Shown here piece after piece: positions 43,201-51,002 of a DNA stretch of 64,000 nucleotides; within the stretch, counting starts at the first letter, position 1, and each line of letters starts with the position of its first letter. The notes beneath the pieces are model-generated. The model had not been told where the DNA came from. It saw nothing but the letters and a program-made list of their open reading frames with translations, and made no database searches. A program made the position numbers and the translations under genes. Source of the DNA: Lachnoclostridium sp. An196 (GTDB lineage Bacteria > Bacillota > Clostridia > Lachnospirales > Lachnospiraceae); contig NZ_NFJZ01000009.1 of NCBI RefSeq assembly GCF_002160135.1, forward strand, positions 1 to 64,000, written 5' to 3'.

Positions 43201-43872
43201 ACCGTGCGCTTTGTGGATGGAGACGATGTCGTATGGCAGGGCAGTTTTTCTTATGGGGACAGTCTGCCGGAGGAAGACTATCCGCAGCTTGACGCTCCTG
43301 AAGGGGAATATGTTTTCTGGGAGAGCAAGGATCTGAGCTCTGTCAGGAGGAATCTGTCGGTGCATTCCATATACCGTGCGTATATTCCTTCTCTGTCGGC
43401 AGGTACGGAAGATGGGAATGTACAGATCCTGCTGGGAGGAGAATTTTATCCGGACAGCTCGCTGGAAGTCAGAGAAGTGTCCGAGGAAAAATCAGCGAGT
43501 TTCGAGCAGATGCTGGAAGAACAGGGGCTGTCCGGCGCTTATCGGTTAAAAGGCGTTTACGTTTATCAGATTGATCAGGAGGAGAACCTGAGATCAGAGG
43601 TTTCCCTGAGAGTGAAAAGCTCCCGTAGGGGGAACTGTCTGGCTGTGATTTCCGGAGAAACTGCGTTGGCGGACGGTATGCCGGAGACTGAAAAGACAGG
43701 CAGTTTTCTGGCCGCTGATCTGCACATGGAAAAAAGCGGGTACATTTTAGAACTGGAAAAAGTTCCAGCATGGGAGGGCGCCGCTGCCGCAGCAGTTTTG
43801 TGCGCTGCCGCGGCGGGACTGTTCCGGTACGTGAGAAAAAACCGGAAAAAAACTGAGAAAAAAACTTCCTGA
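40249..43872 (+). CDS. Large GLUG-motif surface protein with acidic Pro/Ala/Glu repeats
   Basis: 1207 residues. Signal peptide (IKMMLAAILTASILTAQ), then beta-helix-like GLUG repeats (TGGIAGVNQETG, STGGIAGCNEG, AVGGIAGSQSG, VGGIAGYFEPY) to about residue 300. A coiled coil covers about 310-465 (LEDELDALSDAADAFADAA). An acidic low-complexity stretch of about 130 residues follows with repeated EEPAAAQEEPA and GEEPEAPA units. A second coiled coil, more GLUG motifs (YVGGIAGRSE), a beta domain and one C-terminal membrane helix before KNRKKTEKK complete it. No LPxTG. It is coupled to the MMPL exporter, so it may be an extracellular scaffold for it. Confidence 0.75.
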   Translation: MKRKVTQKIKMMLAAILTASILTAQTGIHVQAEEPQPIPVSSEDELLILADQCREETFSTGKIFRLEADLDLSGYQDICIPVMNGTFDGNGHQITGLVLEEGTSDYGLFRYVGEDGSILNLTVEAEILGGEDQEHVGIIAGNNAGTIRNCVSRGTLNGQNQTGGIAGVNQETGKIQRCTNEALIDGRESTGGIAGCNEGIVTDCVNTGGINTSQEVKKEMDGDGRMEVSIPNAVTGLAKDERSDRTGGIAGVSSGTIAYCVNQGTVGYEHLGKAVGGIAGSQSGSLTYSRNEGVVSGGECVGGIAGYFEPYEAAAYDREYRGELEDELDALSDAADAFADAAEQTGDHLWDNVDALSDQLESLRASVSGYLDDYGNLAEEGRDELQDRIDALEDTIDGMQLGMDLEALTERTAQIRNDMQRMQEILELLKPYAEQTGGELQTVLEQYQAQMGELEEKLKALEGYLQSAGAGEEDPGETDDVPAEEGTADEQETSDAGPEESGEEPETPAAETEGPAADAEGSAAAQEEPAGEAGKSGEEPEAPAVETGESAADAEEPAAAQEEPAVETETSDVETAEPAAEPEESAEEEEGADTASAAGRMIRVAYVQTTEGSLLPGEAEAAQAAALIQELKELGEDIRVQLQGIVETLGTLPGRAESLRQDFITMDDQIQALISSVQDTLDDFGDELDGMREDLQSRGDGVSDRADLTGETLESDLDTLLDRMDDMKQCFKNIRGILSDGLDDLSRRIEDRSVYVDMSELMDGTEENGKIVSCDNSGEIRADSQGGGIVGSISKDGSGDISGWMSDLLGEKDEDENDEEETITRHVQALVMDCVNTAAVLVEKDYAGGIAGKADYGVIASCESYEDVQAEDGSYVGGIAGRSELLIRDCYFLGGVGGKSYLGGAAGKGEDISGCYICAYLEPDEEGAYRGAVAGDAKGTVNDNYFVDNGSGAVDGVTRQSEAASVSYEEMLSINDMPGNFREFTVRFVDGDDVVWQGSFSYGDSLPEEDYPQLDAPEGEYVFWESKDLSSVRRNLSVHSIYRAYIPSLSAGTEDGNVQILLGGEFYPDSSLEVREVSEEKSASFEQMLEEQGLSGAYRLKGVYVYQIDQEENLRSEVSLRVKSSRRGNCLAVISGETALADGMPETEKTGSFLAADLHMEKSGYILELEKVPAWEGAAAAAVLCAAAAGLFRYVRKNRKKTEKKTS

Positions 43873-43890
43873 GATTTCCCGAAATAGGTC

Positions 43891-43948
43891 TTGCCAAAGA
43901 ATTTCTACACTGTTATCATAATTTAATGGAGTGCCGCCGGCGCTCCAT
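43891..43948 (+). promoter_or_regulatory. suf promoter and 5' leader hairpin
   Basis: TTGCCA (43891-43896), 17 bp, TATCAT (43914-43919). Then a 10-bp hairpin ATGGAGTGCC-GCC-GGCGCTCCAT (43926-43948, one T-G pair) at the very 5' end of the transcript, which may protect the mRNA or bind a regulator. No Fur or IscR-type box was recognised. Confidence 0.55.
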
Positions 43949-43975
43949 GGAAAATGATACACAGGAGGCGGATAT

Positions 43976-44701
43976 ATGCTCGAGTTACAGGATATCTGTT
44001 ATCAGGTTACAGAAGATTCCAAAGAAAAAGGAATTCTGAAACATGTAAATTTGAAGATAGAAGACAGTTTTGTAGCGGTCACGGGACCGAACGGCGGCGG
44101 AAAATCCACGATGGCAAAGATCATCGCCGGTATCGTGAAGCCAACGTCGGGACGTATTTTGTTCAACGGAGAGGACATTACAGAGTTGTCTATCACAGAC
44201 CGTGCGAAGAAAGGAATCAGTTTCGCATTCCAGCAGCCGGTGCGTTTTAAAGGACTGACGGTACTGGATCTGATCAATCTGGCGCACGGGGAGCCGTTAT
44301 CGCTGAACAGAGCGTGCAAATACCTGTCGGAAGTGGGACTCTGCGCGAAAGATTACATTAACAGGGAGGTCAACGCGTCCCTGTCAGGCGGAGAACTGAA
44401 GCGGATAGAGATCGCCATGGTGATCGCGAGAGGCACAAAGCTCTCCATCTTTGACGAGCCGGAGGCAGGGATCGACCTCTGGAGCTTCAACAATCTGATC
44501 CGTGTATTTGAAGGGATGAGAGAATCCATTAACGGATCGATCCTTATCATCTCTCATCAGGAACGGATCCTGAACATTGCGGACAGCATCGTCGTGATTG
44601 CGGACGGGGAAGTGACCATGCAGGGGAGCCGGGAAGAGATCCTGCCGAAGCTTCTGACTTCCTCAGAGGCGTGCAGCACATTGATGGACAAGATTGTATA
44701 G
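43976..44701 (+). CDS. sufC: SufC-type ATPase of the Fe-S cluster assembly system
   Basis: 241 residues, ABC ATPase fold: Walker A GPNGGGKST near residue 38, Q-loop FQQPVRFKG, signature SLSGGELKR near 137, Walker B LSIFDEPEAGIDLW and H-loop ISHQ. The signature E-A-G-I-D-L after Walker B is typical of SufC rather than of transporter ATPases. It drives conformational change of SufB during Fe-S assembly. GGAGG precedes the ATG. Next gene is sufB, 15 bases downstream. Confidence 0.9.
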   Translation: MLELQDICYQVTEDSKEKGILKHVNLKIEDSFVAVTGPNGGGKSTMAKIIAGIVKPTSGRILFNGEDITELSITDRAKKGISFAFQQPVRFKGLTVLDLINLAHGEPLSLNRACKYLSEVGLCAKDYINREVNASLSGGELKRIEIAMVIARGTKLSIFDEPEAGIDLWSFNNLIRVFEGMRESINGSILIISHQERILNIADSIVVIADGEVTMQGSREEILPKLLTSSEACSTLMDKIV

Positions 44702-44716
44702 AAGGAGGGACAGAAG

Positions 44717-45646
44717 ATGGAGCAGAAAATAGATCAGCTGCAGATGCACATGCTGGAGAAGATCGCGGATCTCCACGGCGTGCCGGAAGGCGCATACAAT
44801 ATCCGTTCCAACGGATCCCTTGCCGGACGCAATACGACTGCCAATATCGATATTGTAAGCAAAGAAGATAAACCGGGCATCGACATTATCATCAAGCCGG
44901 GCACCAAAAACGAGAGCGTGCATATCCCTGTGATCGTCAGCCAGAACGGACTGAAAGATCTTGTATATAATGATTTTTACATCGGAGAAGACGCGGATGT
45001 GACGATTGTGGCCGGATGCGGTATCCACTGCGGCGGAGACGATACGACGGAGCATGACGGTATCCATACATTCCACATTGGCAAAAACGCCAAAGTAAAA
45101 TACGTAGAGAAACATTATGGAGAAGGAGAAGGAACCGGAGAAAGGATTCTGAATCCTACCACAGTCATTCATATGGACGCGGACAGCTACATGGAGATGG
45201 AGACGACCCAGATTAAGGGTGTGGATTCCACGATCCGTGAGACGGAAGCCGACCTGGATGACGGAGCCACACTGATCATTAAAGAAAAAATCATGACTCA
45301 CGGAAAGCAGTACGCGGAGACGAATTTCCAGGTGGATCTGAACGGTAAGGGATCCACGGCCAATGTAGTGTCCCGTTCTGTGGCGAAGGGCGAATCGACT
45401 CAGGTTTTCAATTCCAAGATCTGCGGAAATAATGAGTGCTACGGACATACAGAATGCGACGCGATCCTGATGGATCAGGGACATGTGAACGCAGTGCCCT
45501 CTCTGGACGCCAACCATCTGGATGCCAGCCTGATCCACGAGGCAGCCATCGGCAAGATCGCCGGAGACCAGATCATCAAGCTGATGACGCTGGGGCTGAC
45601 GGAGAAGGAAGCGGAAGAACAGATCGTAAGCGGTTTCCTGAAATAA
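44717..45646 (+). CDS. sufB: SufB/SufD-family Fe-S scaffold
   Basis: 309 residues, shorter than the 470-residue SufB of E. coli. Beta-helix core with GCGIHCGGDDTTEHDGIHTF, MEMETTQIKGVDSTIRET, SRSVAKGES, GNNECYGHTECDAILMD and the C-terminal LDASLIHEAAIGKI, where SufB/D dimerise and contact SufC. With only sufC beside it and no sufD, sufS or sufU, it matches the minimal SmsCB-type systems described in archaea and anaerobes. Confidence 0.88.
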   Translation: MEQKIDQLQMHMLEKIADLHGVPEGAYNIRSNGSLAGRNTTANIDIVSKEDKPGIDIIIKPGTKNESVHIPVIVSQNGLKDLVYNDFYIGEDADVTIVAGCGIHCGGDDTTEHDGIHTFHIGKNAKVKYVEKHYGEGEGTGERILNPTTVIHMDADSYMEMETTQIKGVDSTIRETEADLDDGATLIIKEKIMTHGKQYAETNFQVDLNGKGSTANVVSRSVAKGESTQVFNSKICGNNECYGHTECDAILMDQGHVNAVPSLDANHLDASLIHEAAIGKIAGDQIIKLMTLGLTEKEAEEQIVSGFLK

Positions 45647-45665
45647 CAGATGCAGCCAAAAGTAT

Positions 45666-45707
45666 CCCCCCACCCGGCTTGTGTGTGTTTCTGGCGTATG
45701 ATAAACT
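45666..45707 (+). promoter_or_regulatory. Promoter P1 with C-run/G-run element (methyltransferase 1)
   Basis: TTGTGT (45679-45684), 17 bp, TAAACT (45702-45707). Directly before the -35 box is CCCCCCACCCGGC. The same layout recurs at 47479-47525 and 53410-53451. Confidence 0.6.
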
Positions 45708-45739
45708 TTTTCTGATGTTGAAAATCGGAGGAAGATCAT

Positions 45740-46489
45740 ATGATTTTATCACAGATAGAGCACTACTGGACAGGAAGGGCCGAGGGCTATTCTCAGGTAA
45801 ATCAGCATGAACTGTCCACAGGGCAGGATCGGGTGTGGCTTCGGGAAATTTCCCGGTATCTGCCGGAAGGGAAGGCGCTGAAAATCCTGGATGTGGGTAC
45901 GGGCCCCGGATTTTTTGCCATTCTGCTTGCCCGGCAGGGATATGATGTGACGGCGGTGGATTATACGGAAGCCATGCTGGAAGAGGCGAGAAAGAATGCG
46001 GGCGCTCTGGCAGAAAAGATACATTTCTGCAGGATGGACGCCCAGCATCTGACATTTCCCGATCACACGTTCGACGTGGTCATCTCCAGGAATCTGACCT
46101 GGAATCTGGAAGAGCCGGAGAGAGCCTATGCGGAATGGATGCGGGTCCTGAAAGAAGGAGGCCGTCTCCTGAATTTTGACGCCAATTGGTACCATCATCT
46201 GTTCGACGAGGAAAAGCGTCGGGAGTACGAGAAGGACCGCCGGGCGGTGGAAGCGCTTCATCTGGACGATCATTATACCTGCACAGATATTGACGCCATG
46301 GAAGAGATCGCCAGACAAGTACCCATGAGCCGGACCATGCGTCCCGCATGGGATCTGAAGACGCTGCGCGCCTGCAGCGGAGCGCAGGTCTGGGCAGATG
46401 AACAGGTATGGAAAAGGGTCTGGGATCAGGAAGAAAAAGTAAACTATGCATCGACTCCCATGTTTCTGGTGAGCGCGGTGAAAAGCTGA
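45740..46489 (+). CDS. Class I SAM-dependent methyltransferase (paralogue 1)
   Basis: 249 residues. SAM site: KILDVGTGPGFFAILLA near residue 48-64, then DYTEAML (acidic loop), FDVVISRNLTWNLEEPE (motif IV) and VLKEGGRLLNFDANWY. It is clearly paralogous to the gene at 47555: both share LKILDVGTGPGFF, VTAVD, SRN-x-x-WN and the unusual FDANWY. Substrate unknown. It stands alone behind promoter P1, with its own terminator, but next to the LysR gene and the ABC importers. GGAGG site. Confidence 0.85.
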   Translation: MILSQIEHYWTGRAEGYSQVNQHELSTGQDRVWLREISRYLPEGKALKILDVGTGPGFFAILLARQGYDVTAVDYTEAMLEEARKNAGALAEKIHFCRMDAQHLTFPDHTFDVVISRNLTWNLEEPERAYAEWMRVLKEGGRLLNFDANWYHHLFDEEKRREYEKDRRAVEALHLDDHYTCTDIDAMEEIARQVPMSRTMRPAWDLKTLRACSGAQVWADEQVWKRVWDQEEKVNYASTPMFLVSAVKS

Positions 46490-46512
46490 GGGTATCGTCC
46501 CCCGGCTTTTTT
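46485..46512 (+). terminator. Terminator after methyltransferase 1
   Basis: GCTG-a-GGG, loop TATCGT, CCCCCGGC then TTTTTT. One mismatch. Confidence 0.6.
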
Positions 46513-46539
46513 CACATAGAGTCATCTTTGGAGGATATT

Positions 46540-47445
46540 ATGATAGAGACAAAGCAGCTGCAGTACCTGGTGGTCTGTGCCGACCTGAAATCATTCAGCA
46601 GAGCGGCGGAGGTGCTGTATACGACGCAGCCCAATGTAAGCAAAGTGATCCGGTCTCTGGAGGAAGAACTGGGATTTCCGATCTTCGCGCGGGAGACCAG
46701 AGGGATCCGCCTTACGGCCAGGGGAGAGCAGGTCTATGAATATGCATGCAGAGTCATGGACAACATGGAAGAGATGATGTCTTTGTCCAGAACCGACAGC
46801 GCGGAAGAACTGCATGTCTCTTTTAACCCCAGTTCCTGGATCTCTGCCTGTTTTGCGGATTTCTACAATGCGAACCAGCAGGAAAACGTCTGCTTTCATG
46901 TGGTCACAGCCAGTACGGAGGAAGTGATCCGCAGGTGTGCCAGAGGAATCGACGAACTGGGATTTGTCTATGTGATGGAAGATCAGATGCCTTTTTTTGA
47001 GTATCAGCTGGAACGGGGCCATCTGGCGTTTACAGAGTTAAAAAGAGTGCGCGCGATGCTGTATCCGGGGGATGGTTCCGGAGAGAAAGAACCGGATTCG
47101 GCCGGACAGGACCTGCGCAGGCCCGTTAGACTGGTGCAGTGCTATGAGGATGAATTTTCTCTGGACCGGTCCTGGGGCATGACGGGAGGAAAAGACGGCA
47201 GGAATAACATCCAGGTGGCTGTGATAACCAACAGCGATTATGTGATGAATGATCTTCTCTGCCGTACAGGCCTCGGAAATATCAGCGGCGATTATCTGGA
47301 CGCGGGAGAAGAGCCGGGGCGGCGTCAGGGAATCTCTCTCAGTGGAGAGGACAGGCCGGTCTGCTTCGGATATATCCGGAAAGATGGGGAGATTCCCGGG
47401 AAATGGGCAGACAAGTTTTTGCGTTTCATCCAGGAGCATATCTGA
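46540..47445 (+). CDS. LysR-family regulator
   Basis: 301 residues. N-terminal winged HTH: LQYLVVCADLKSFSRAAEVL, TTQPNVSKVIRSLEEELG (residues 7-48), ending with LTARGEQV. The C-terminal effector domain is divergent and contains an insert near residues 180-205. The start was set at the ATG after TTGGAGG. It lies between the two methyltransferase genes in the same direction, so it probably controls the methyltransferase/ABC region. The three promoters with the shared C/G-run element are its candidate targets. Confidence 0.85.
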   Translation: MIETKQLQYLVVCADLKSFSRAAEVLYTTQPNVSKVIRSLEEELGFPIFARETRGIRLTARGEQVYEYACRVMDNMEEMMSLSRTDSAEELHVSFNPSSWISACFADFYNANQQENVCFHVVTASTEEVIRRCARGIDELGFVYVMEDQMPFFEYQLERGHLAFTELKRVRAMLYPGDGSGEKEPDSAGQDLRRPVRLVQCYEDEFSLDRSWGMTGGKDGRNNIQVAVITNSDYVMNDLLCRTGLGNISGDYLDAGEEPGRRQGISLSGEDRPVCFGYIRKDGEIPGKWADKFLRFIQEHI

Positions 47446-47478
47446 TTGGAATAAATGGATAAAAAAATGGAATGGATA

Positions 47479-47525
47479 CGCAACCCCCCGGCGGGGTTGC
47501 GGTATTATTTTCTGGTTCGTATAAT
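47479..47525 (+). promoter_or_regulatory. Promoter P2 with palindromic C-run/G-run element (methyltransferase 2 operon)
   Basis: CGCAACCCC-ccggc-GGGGTTGCG, a perfect 9-bp inverted repeat (47479-47501), whose right arm contains the -35 box TTGCGG (47497-47502). 17 bp later is TATAAT (47520-47525). The hairpin could be read as a terminator of the LysR gene, but overlap with a perfect-spacing promoter favours an operator. Confidence 0.65.
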
Positions 47526-47554
47526 AGGTAGCGTAAAGTGAGGTAGAATAAAGT

Positions 47555-48397
47555 ATGAGTAAACAGGGAACAGCAGCCGTCTGTCAGGAAATTTCCGTGA
47601 CTGTGTGCGGTGATGGCAAAAAAGAAGTTCTGGATGGACTTAAATCATACTGGGGCGTGCGCTCTGAGAGCTATTCCCGTCAGAATGTGGCGGAGATGAA
47701 CGACTGGCGCAGGGATGTATGGAGAGATATGATCCTGGAATATGCGCCGGAAGGAGAGAGTCTCAAGATCCTGGATGTGGGTACGGGACCCGGCTTTTTT
47801 GCCATGAACCTGGCTCTGGCAGGACATCATGTGACAGCCGTGGATGTGACGGAGGAGATGCTCCGACACGCCGAAGAAAATGCGGAGGCATATGGCGCGC
47901 AGATCCGTTTCCTTTCCTACGACGGGAAACATCTTCCGCTGGAGTCGGAGAGTTTTGATCTGGTGGTTTCCAGGAATGTGCTCTGGAACATGGAGGATCC
48001 CGAAGGCGCTCTGAAAGAGTGGAAAAGGGTGCTTCGTCCGGGCGGACGCATGGTGTATTTTGACGCCAACTGGTATCTGTATCTTTTCGACAAAGAGCAG
48101 AAAAAACGCCACGACGCGGCGCATGCCAGATATCATGAACTGTATCCGGGGATTGTCCATGACCAGCTGGGAGGAAAACGGGCAAAATATCTGGAGAATC
48201 TGGCAAGAGAACTGCCTCTTTCCAGGAAACACCGTCCGGAATGGGACGCGGAGGCTTTGAGGGAGACAGACCTGGAGCTTGTGGCCCTGATCTCCAATGC
48301 GGGTGAACGTGTGTGGGAAGAGTGGGAAAAGGTACACTATGAGGCGACGCCTCTGTTCCAGATCTGCGCGGAGAAAAAGAGCAGGACACAGGTATGA
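47555..48397 (+). CDS. Class I SAM-dependent methyltransferase (paralogue 2), coupled to an ABC importer
   Basis: 280 residues. SAM site KILDVGTGPGFFAMNLAL near 70-88, VDVTEEMLRHAEENA, FDLVVSRNVLWNMEDPEG and RPGGRMVYFDANWY. Compared with paralogue 1 it has 25 extra N-terminal residues. Its stop overlaps the start of the first permease (ATGA), so it is translationally coupled to the importer, suggesting that the methylated compound or enzyme product relates to the imported ligand. Substrate unknown. Confidence 0.85.
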   Translation: MSKQGTAAVCQEISVTVCGDGKKEVLDGLKSYWGVRSESYSRQNVAEMNDWRRDVWRDMILEYAPEGESLKILDVGTGPGFFAMNLALAGHHVTAVDVTEEMLRHAEENAEAYGAQIRFLSYDGKHLPLESESFDLVVSRNVLWNMEDPEGALKEWKRVLRPGGRMVYFDANWYLYLFDKEQKKRHDAAHARYHELYPGIVHDQLGGKRAKYLENLARELPLSRKHRPEWDAEALRETDLELVALISNAGERVWEEWEKVHYEATPLFQICAEKKSRTQV

Positions 48398-49338
48398 AAA
48401 GATATATATTGAAAAGAGTACTGCAGCTGGTTCCGATTTTGTTCGGAATCACGCTGCTGTCTTTTATTCTTATGAATGTAGGAACGGCAGATGTCATCGA
48501 CGTGATGGAATCTTCCACAGGGAGCGCGCTGACGGAGGAAGAAAAGCAGGAGATGAGAGAAGAACTGGGGCTTGACCGTCCTCTTCCGGAGCAGTATGGG
48601 AGATGGCTGCTGCGGGCGCTGCAGGGAGATATGGGAGAGTCCTTCGTATCCGGCCGTCCGGTGTTTCCGGAATTTGTCTCGAAACTCCCGGCGACGATCA
48701 GTCTGACTGTTTCATCGGTGCTGGTTACGATCTTGATTTCTGTCCCGCTAGGGATACTGTCGGCAGTGCGGCAGAATCATTTCACAGACTATCTGATCCG
48801 TTTCCTGAGCTTTATCGGCAATTCTCTTCCGAACTTTTTCGTATCACTTCTGCTGATCTATTTCTTTTCCCTGAAATTAGGGCTTTTTCCGGTTATGGGC
48901 AGCAGCGGGGGATGGAAAAGCATTGTCCTTCCCACTTTGACTCTGGCCATTGCCATGGCGTCAAAGTATACGAGACAAGTCCGGGCGGCGGTCCTGGAAG
49001 AACTGAAGAAAGATTACGTGACAGGGGCAAGAGCGAGAGGCGTCAGGGAAAGAAAGATCCTTTTTGGAAGCGTTTTGAAAACATCCATGCTGACGATTAT
49101 CACGCTGCTGGCGCTTTCTGTCGGATCCCTTCTGGGAGGGACTGCCATCGTAGAATCCATCTTCATGTGGGACGGCGTGGGCAAGATGGCAGTGGACGCC
49201 ATTGCCATGCGGGACTATCCGGTGATTCAGGCCTACGTGATCTGGATGGCAGTGATCTATGTGGTCATTAACCTGGCCACAGATCTGATCTATCATTATC
49301 TGGATCCGCGGATCCGCCTGGGGCAGGAGGAAGCGTGA
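48394..49338 (+). CDS. ABC importer permease 1 (nickel/oligopeptide type, NikB/DppB-like)
   Basis: 314 residues, 6 membrane segments. Opening KRVLQLVPILFGITLLSFIL and the periplasmic loop with LGLDRPLPEQYGRWLLRAL are typical of DppB/NikB. The permease EAA loop is EELKKDYVTGARARGVRERKILF, about residues 205-228. Pairs with the next permease. ATGA overlap with the methyltransferase and TGATG overlap with the next gene show one operon. Confidence 0.92.
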   Translation: MKRYILKRVLQLVPILFGITLLSFILMNVGTADVIDVMESSTGSALTEEEKQEMREELGLDRPLPEQYGRWLLRALQGDMGESFVSGRPVFPEFVSKLPATISLTVSSVLVTILISVPLGILSAVRQNHFTDYLIRFLSFIGNSLPNFFVSLLLIYFFSLKLGLFPVMGSSGGWKSIVLPTLTLAIAMASKYTRQVRAAVLEELKKDYVTGARARGVRERKILFGSVLKTSMLTIITLLALSVGSLLGGTAIVESIFMWDGVGKMAVDAIAMRDYPVIQAYVIWMAVIYVVINLATDLIYHYLDPRIRLGQEEA

Positions 49339-50189
49339 TGGCAGGACGAAAAAGAAAGGCGGGAAGAGCCGCAGGATATAAACTTTTGATCTTTGGAATA
49401 TTGACTCTCTGTGTCATCTTGATTGCTGTTTTTGCTCCTTATCTGACGCCGTATGATCCTTACGCGCAGGATCTGTCAAATGCGCTGCAGCCTCCGGGGC
49501 CGGATCACCTGCTCGGCACGGACCGGTACGGGCGGGATATGCTGTCCAGGGTGATCATGGGGTCCCGGACCACGATCTTTTCTGCGCTGCTTCTGGTGGC
49601 AATCATTACTCTGGCAGGCGGTGCGGTAGGGATCGTCTGCGGATATTACGGCGGGAAGCTGGATTCTTTCCTGATGAGAGTCTCGGATGTGTTTCTGGCT
49701 TTTCCGGGGATGGTATTTGCCATCGCGGCGGCGAGCGTGTTAAACGGGGGCGTGCTGAATGCGGTGATCGCGCTGGCGTGTATTTCCTGGCCCCGATATG
49801 CCCGTATCACCAGGAGCCAGGTGCTGGCTGTGAAGGACGCTCCGTATATTATGGCGGCCAGACTGTCCGGTTCCGGTACGTGGAAAATCATCCGGAAGCA
49901 TATCATTCCCAATATCGCCGGGCAGGTCATTGTGACCGCGGTTCTGGATATCGGGACGATGATCATGGAGATATCAGGACTTTCTTTCCTGGGGCTGGGA
50001 GCGGCTCCGCCCACGGCAGAATGGGGATCCATGATGAGCAACGGAAGAAGCATGCTCCAGACCGCGCCCTGGGTGATCCTTTCGCCGGGATGCGCGATCT
50101 TTCTGACGGTTATGGTTTTTAACCTGACCGGAGATACAGTACGGGATTTCCTGGATCCCAGATACCGCGGAAAAAGGAGGAGAGAGTGA
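49338..50189 (+). CDS. ABC importer permease 2 (NikC/DppC-like)
   Basis: 283 residues. The NikC/DppC opening is visible: APYLTPYDPYAQDL, PPGPDHLLGTDRYGRDMLSRV, then five to six membrane segments and the EAA loop VKDAPYIMAARLSGSGTWKII. The end LDPRYRGKRR matches the family. The ATG at 49338 overlaps the previous stop (TGATG). An in-frame GTG one codon earlier is less likely. Confidence 0.92.
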   Translation: MAGRKRKAGRAAGYKLLIFGILTLCVILIAVFAPYLTPYDPYAQDLSNALQPPGPDHLLGTDRYGRDMLSRVIMGSRTTIFSALLLVAIITLAGGAVGIVCGYYGGKLDSFLMRVSDVFLAFPGMVFAIAAASVLNGGVLNAVIALACISWPRYARITRSQVLAVKDAPYIMAARLSGSGTWKIIRKHIIPNIAGQVIVTAVLDIGTMIMEISGLSFLGLGAAPPTAEWGSMMSNGRSMLQTAPWVILSPGCAIFLTVMVFNLTGDTVRDFLDPRYRGKRRRE

Positions 50190-50190
50190 T

Positions 50191-50982
50191 ATGAGTCAGC
50201 CGCTGTTGGATATGAGGCATGTCAGTATCTCCTATGACGGAGAAACAGTTGTCCGGGATGTGTCCCTGCAGATGAATCCCGGAGAGATCCTGGGGATCGT
50301 AGGAGAATCCGGCAGCGGGAAGAGCACGCTGCTGCGGTCGGTGATGGGCCTTCTGGGAAGCGGGGGATCGGTCACAGGAGGAGAGATCTTCTATAAGGGG
50401 CAGAATATAACTCATAGGAAGGGCGAGGAAGCCCGGAAGCTGAGAGGACCCGGTATGGGCATGATATTCCAGAATACCGGAGCGGCGCTTTGTCCGGTGC
50501 GGACGGTAGGAGACCAGCTGTGTGAGTGTGTCCGGGAACATACAGATATGGGCCGGGAGGAGATTCGGGGACAGGCAAAGGAGCTTCTGGGGAAACTGGG
50601 CCTTTCCGACGGAGACAGGATCCTGGACAGTTATCCTTTTGAACTGTCCGGGGGAATGAGCCAGAGGGCAGGAATCCTGATGGCGATGATTCTGAAACCG
50701 GATCTGTTGCTGGCGGATGAACCTACCAGCGCGCTGGATGTGACGGTACAGAAACAGGCCGTGCGGGAAATGATGCGGATGAGAGATCTGTACGGGACAG
50801 GCATCGTGGTCGTCACCCACAACATCGGCGTGGTGGAATATATGGCAGATAAGATCGCGGTAATGTATCAGGGAAAGCTGGTGGAATATGGAGATGCCGG
50901 GACGGTGATCCGCAGCCCTCAGGATCCGTATACCAGGAAACTGACGGACGCCGTACTGCGCGTGCGCAGAAGACAGGCCTGA
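50191..50982 (+). CDS. ABC importer ATPase 1 (NikD/DppD-like)
   Basis: 263 residues. Walker A GESGSGKST near residue 37, signature ELSGGMSQRAGI near 152, Walker B LLLADEPTSALD and H-loop VVTHN. The C-terminal oligopeptide domain is short (DPYTRKLTDAVLRVRR), lacking the usual Cys-rich end. Energises uptake together with ATPase 2. Confidence 0.92.
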   Translation: MSQPLLDMRHVSISYDGETVVRDVSLQMNPGEILGIVGESGSGKSTLLRSVMGLLGSGGSVTGGEIFYKGQNITHRKGEEARKLRGPGMGMIFQNTGAALCPVRTVGDQLCECVREHTDMGREEIRGQAKELLGKLGLSDGDRILDSYPFELSGGMSQRAGILMAMILKPDLLLADEPTSALDVTVQKQAVREMMRMRDLYGTGIVVVTHNIGVVEYMADKIAVMYQGKLVEYGDAGTVIRSPQDPYTRKLTDAVLRVRRRQA

Positions 50983-51002
50983 CAGGCAGGCCGGGAGGCA
51001 GT

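Noticed and set aside
47479-47501. Palindrome read as a simple terminator for the LysR gene
   Set aside because: No clean T-run follows, and the right arm is the -35 box of a consensus promoter, so an operator is the better reading. A dual role is not excluded.
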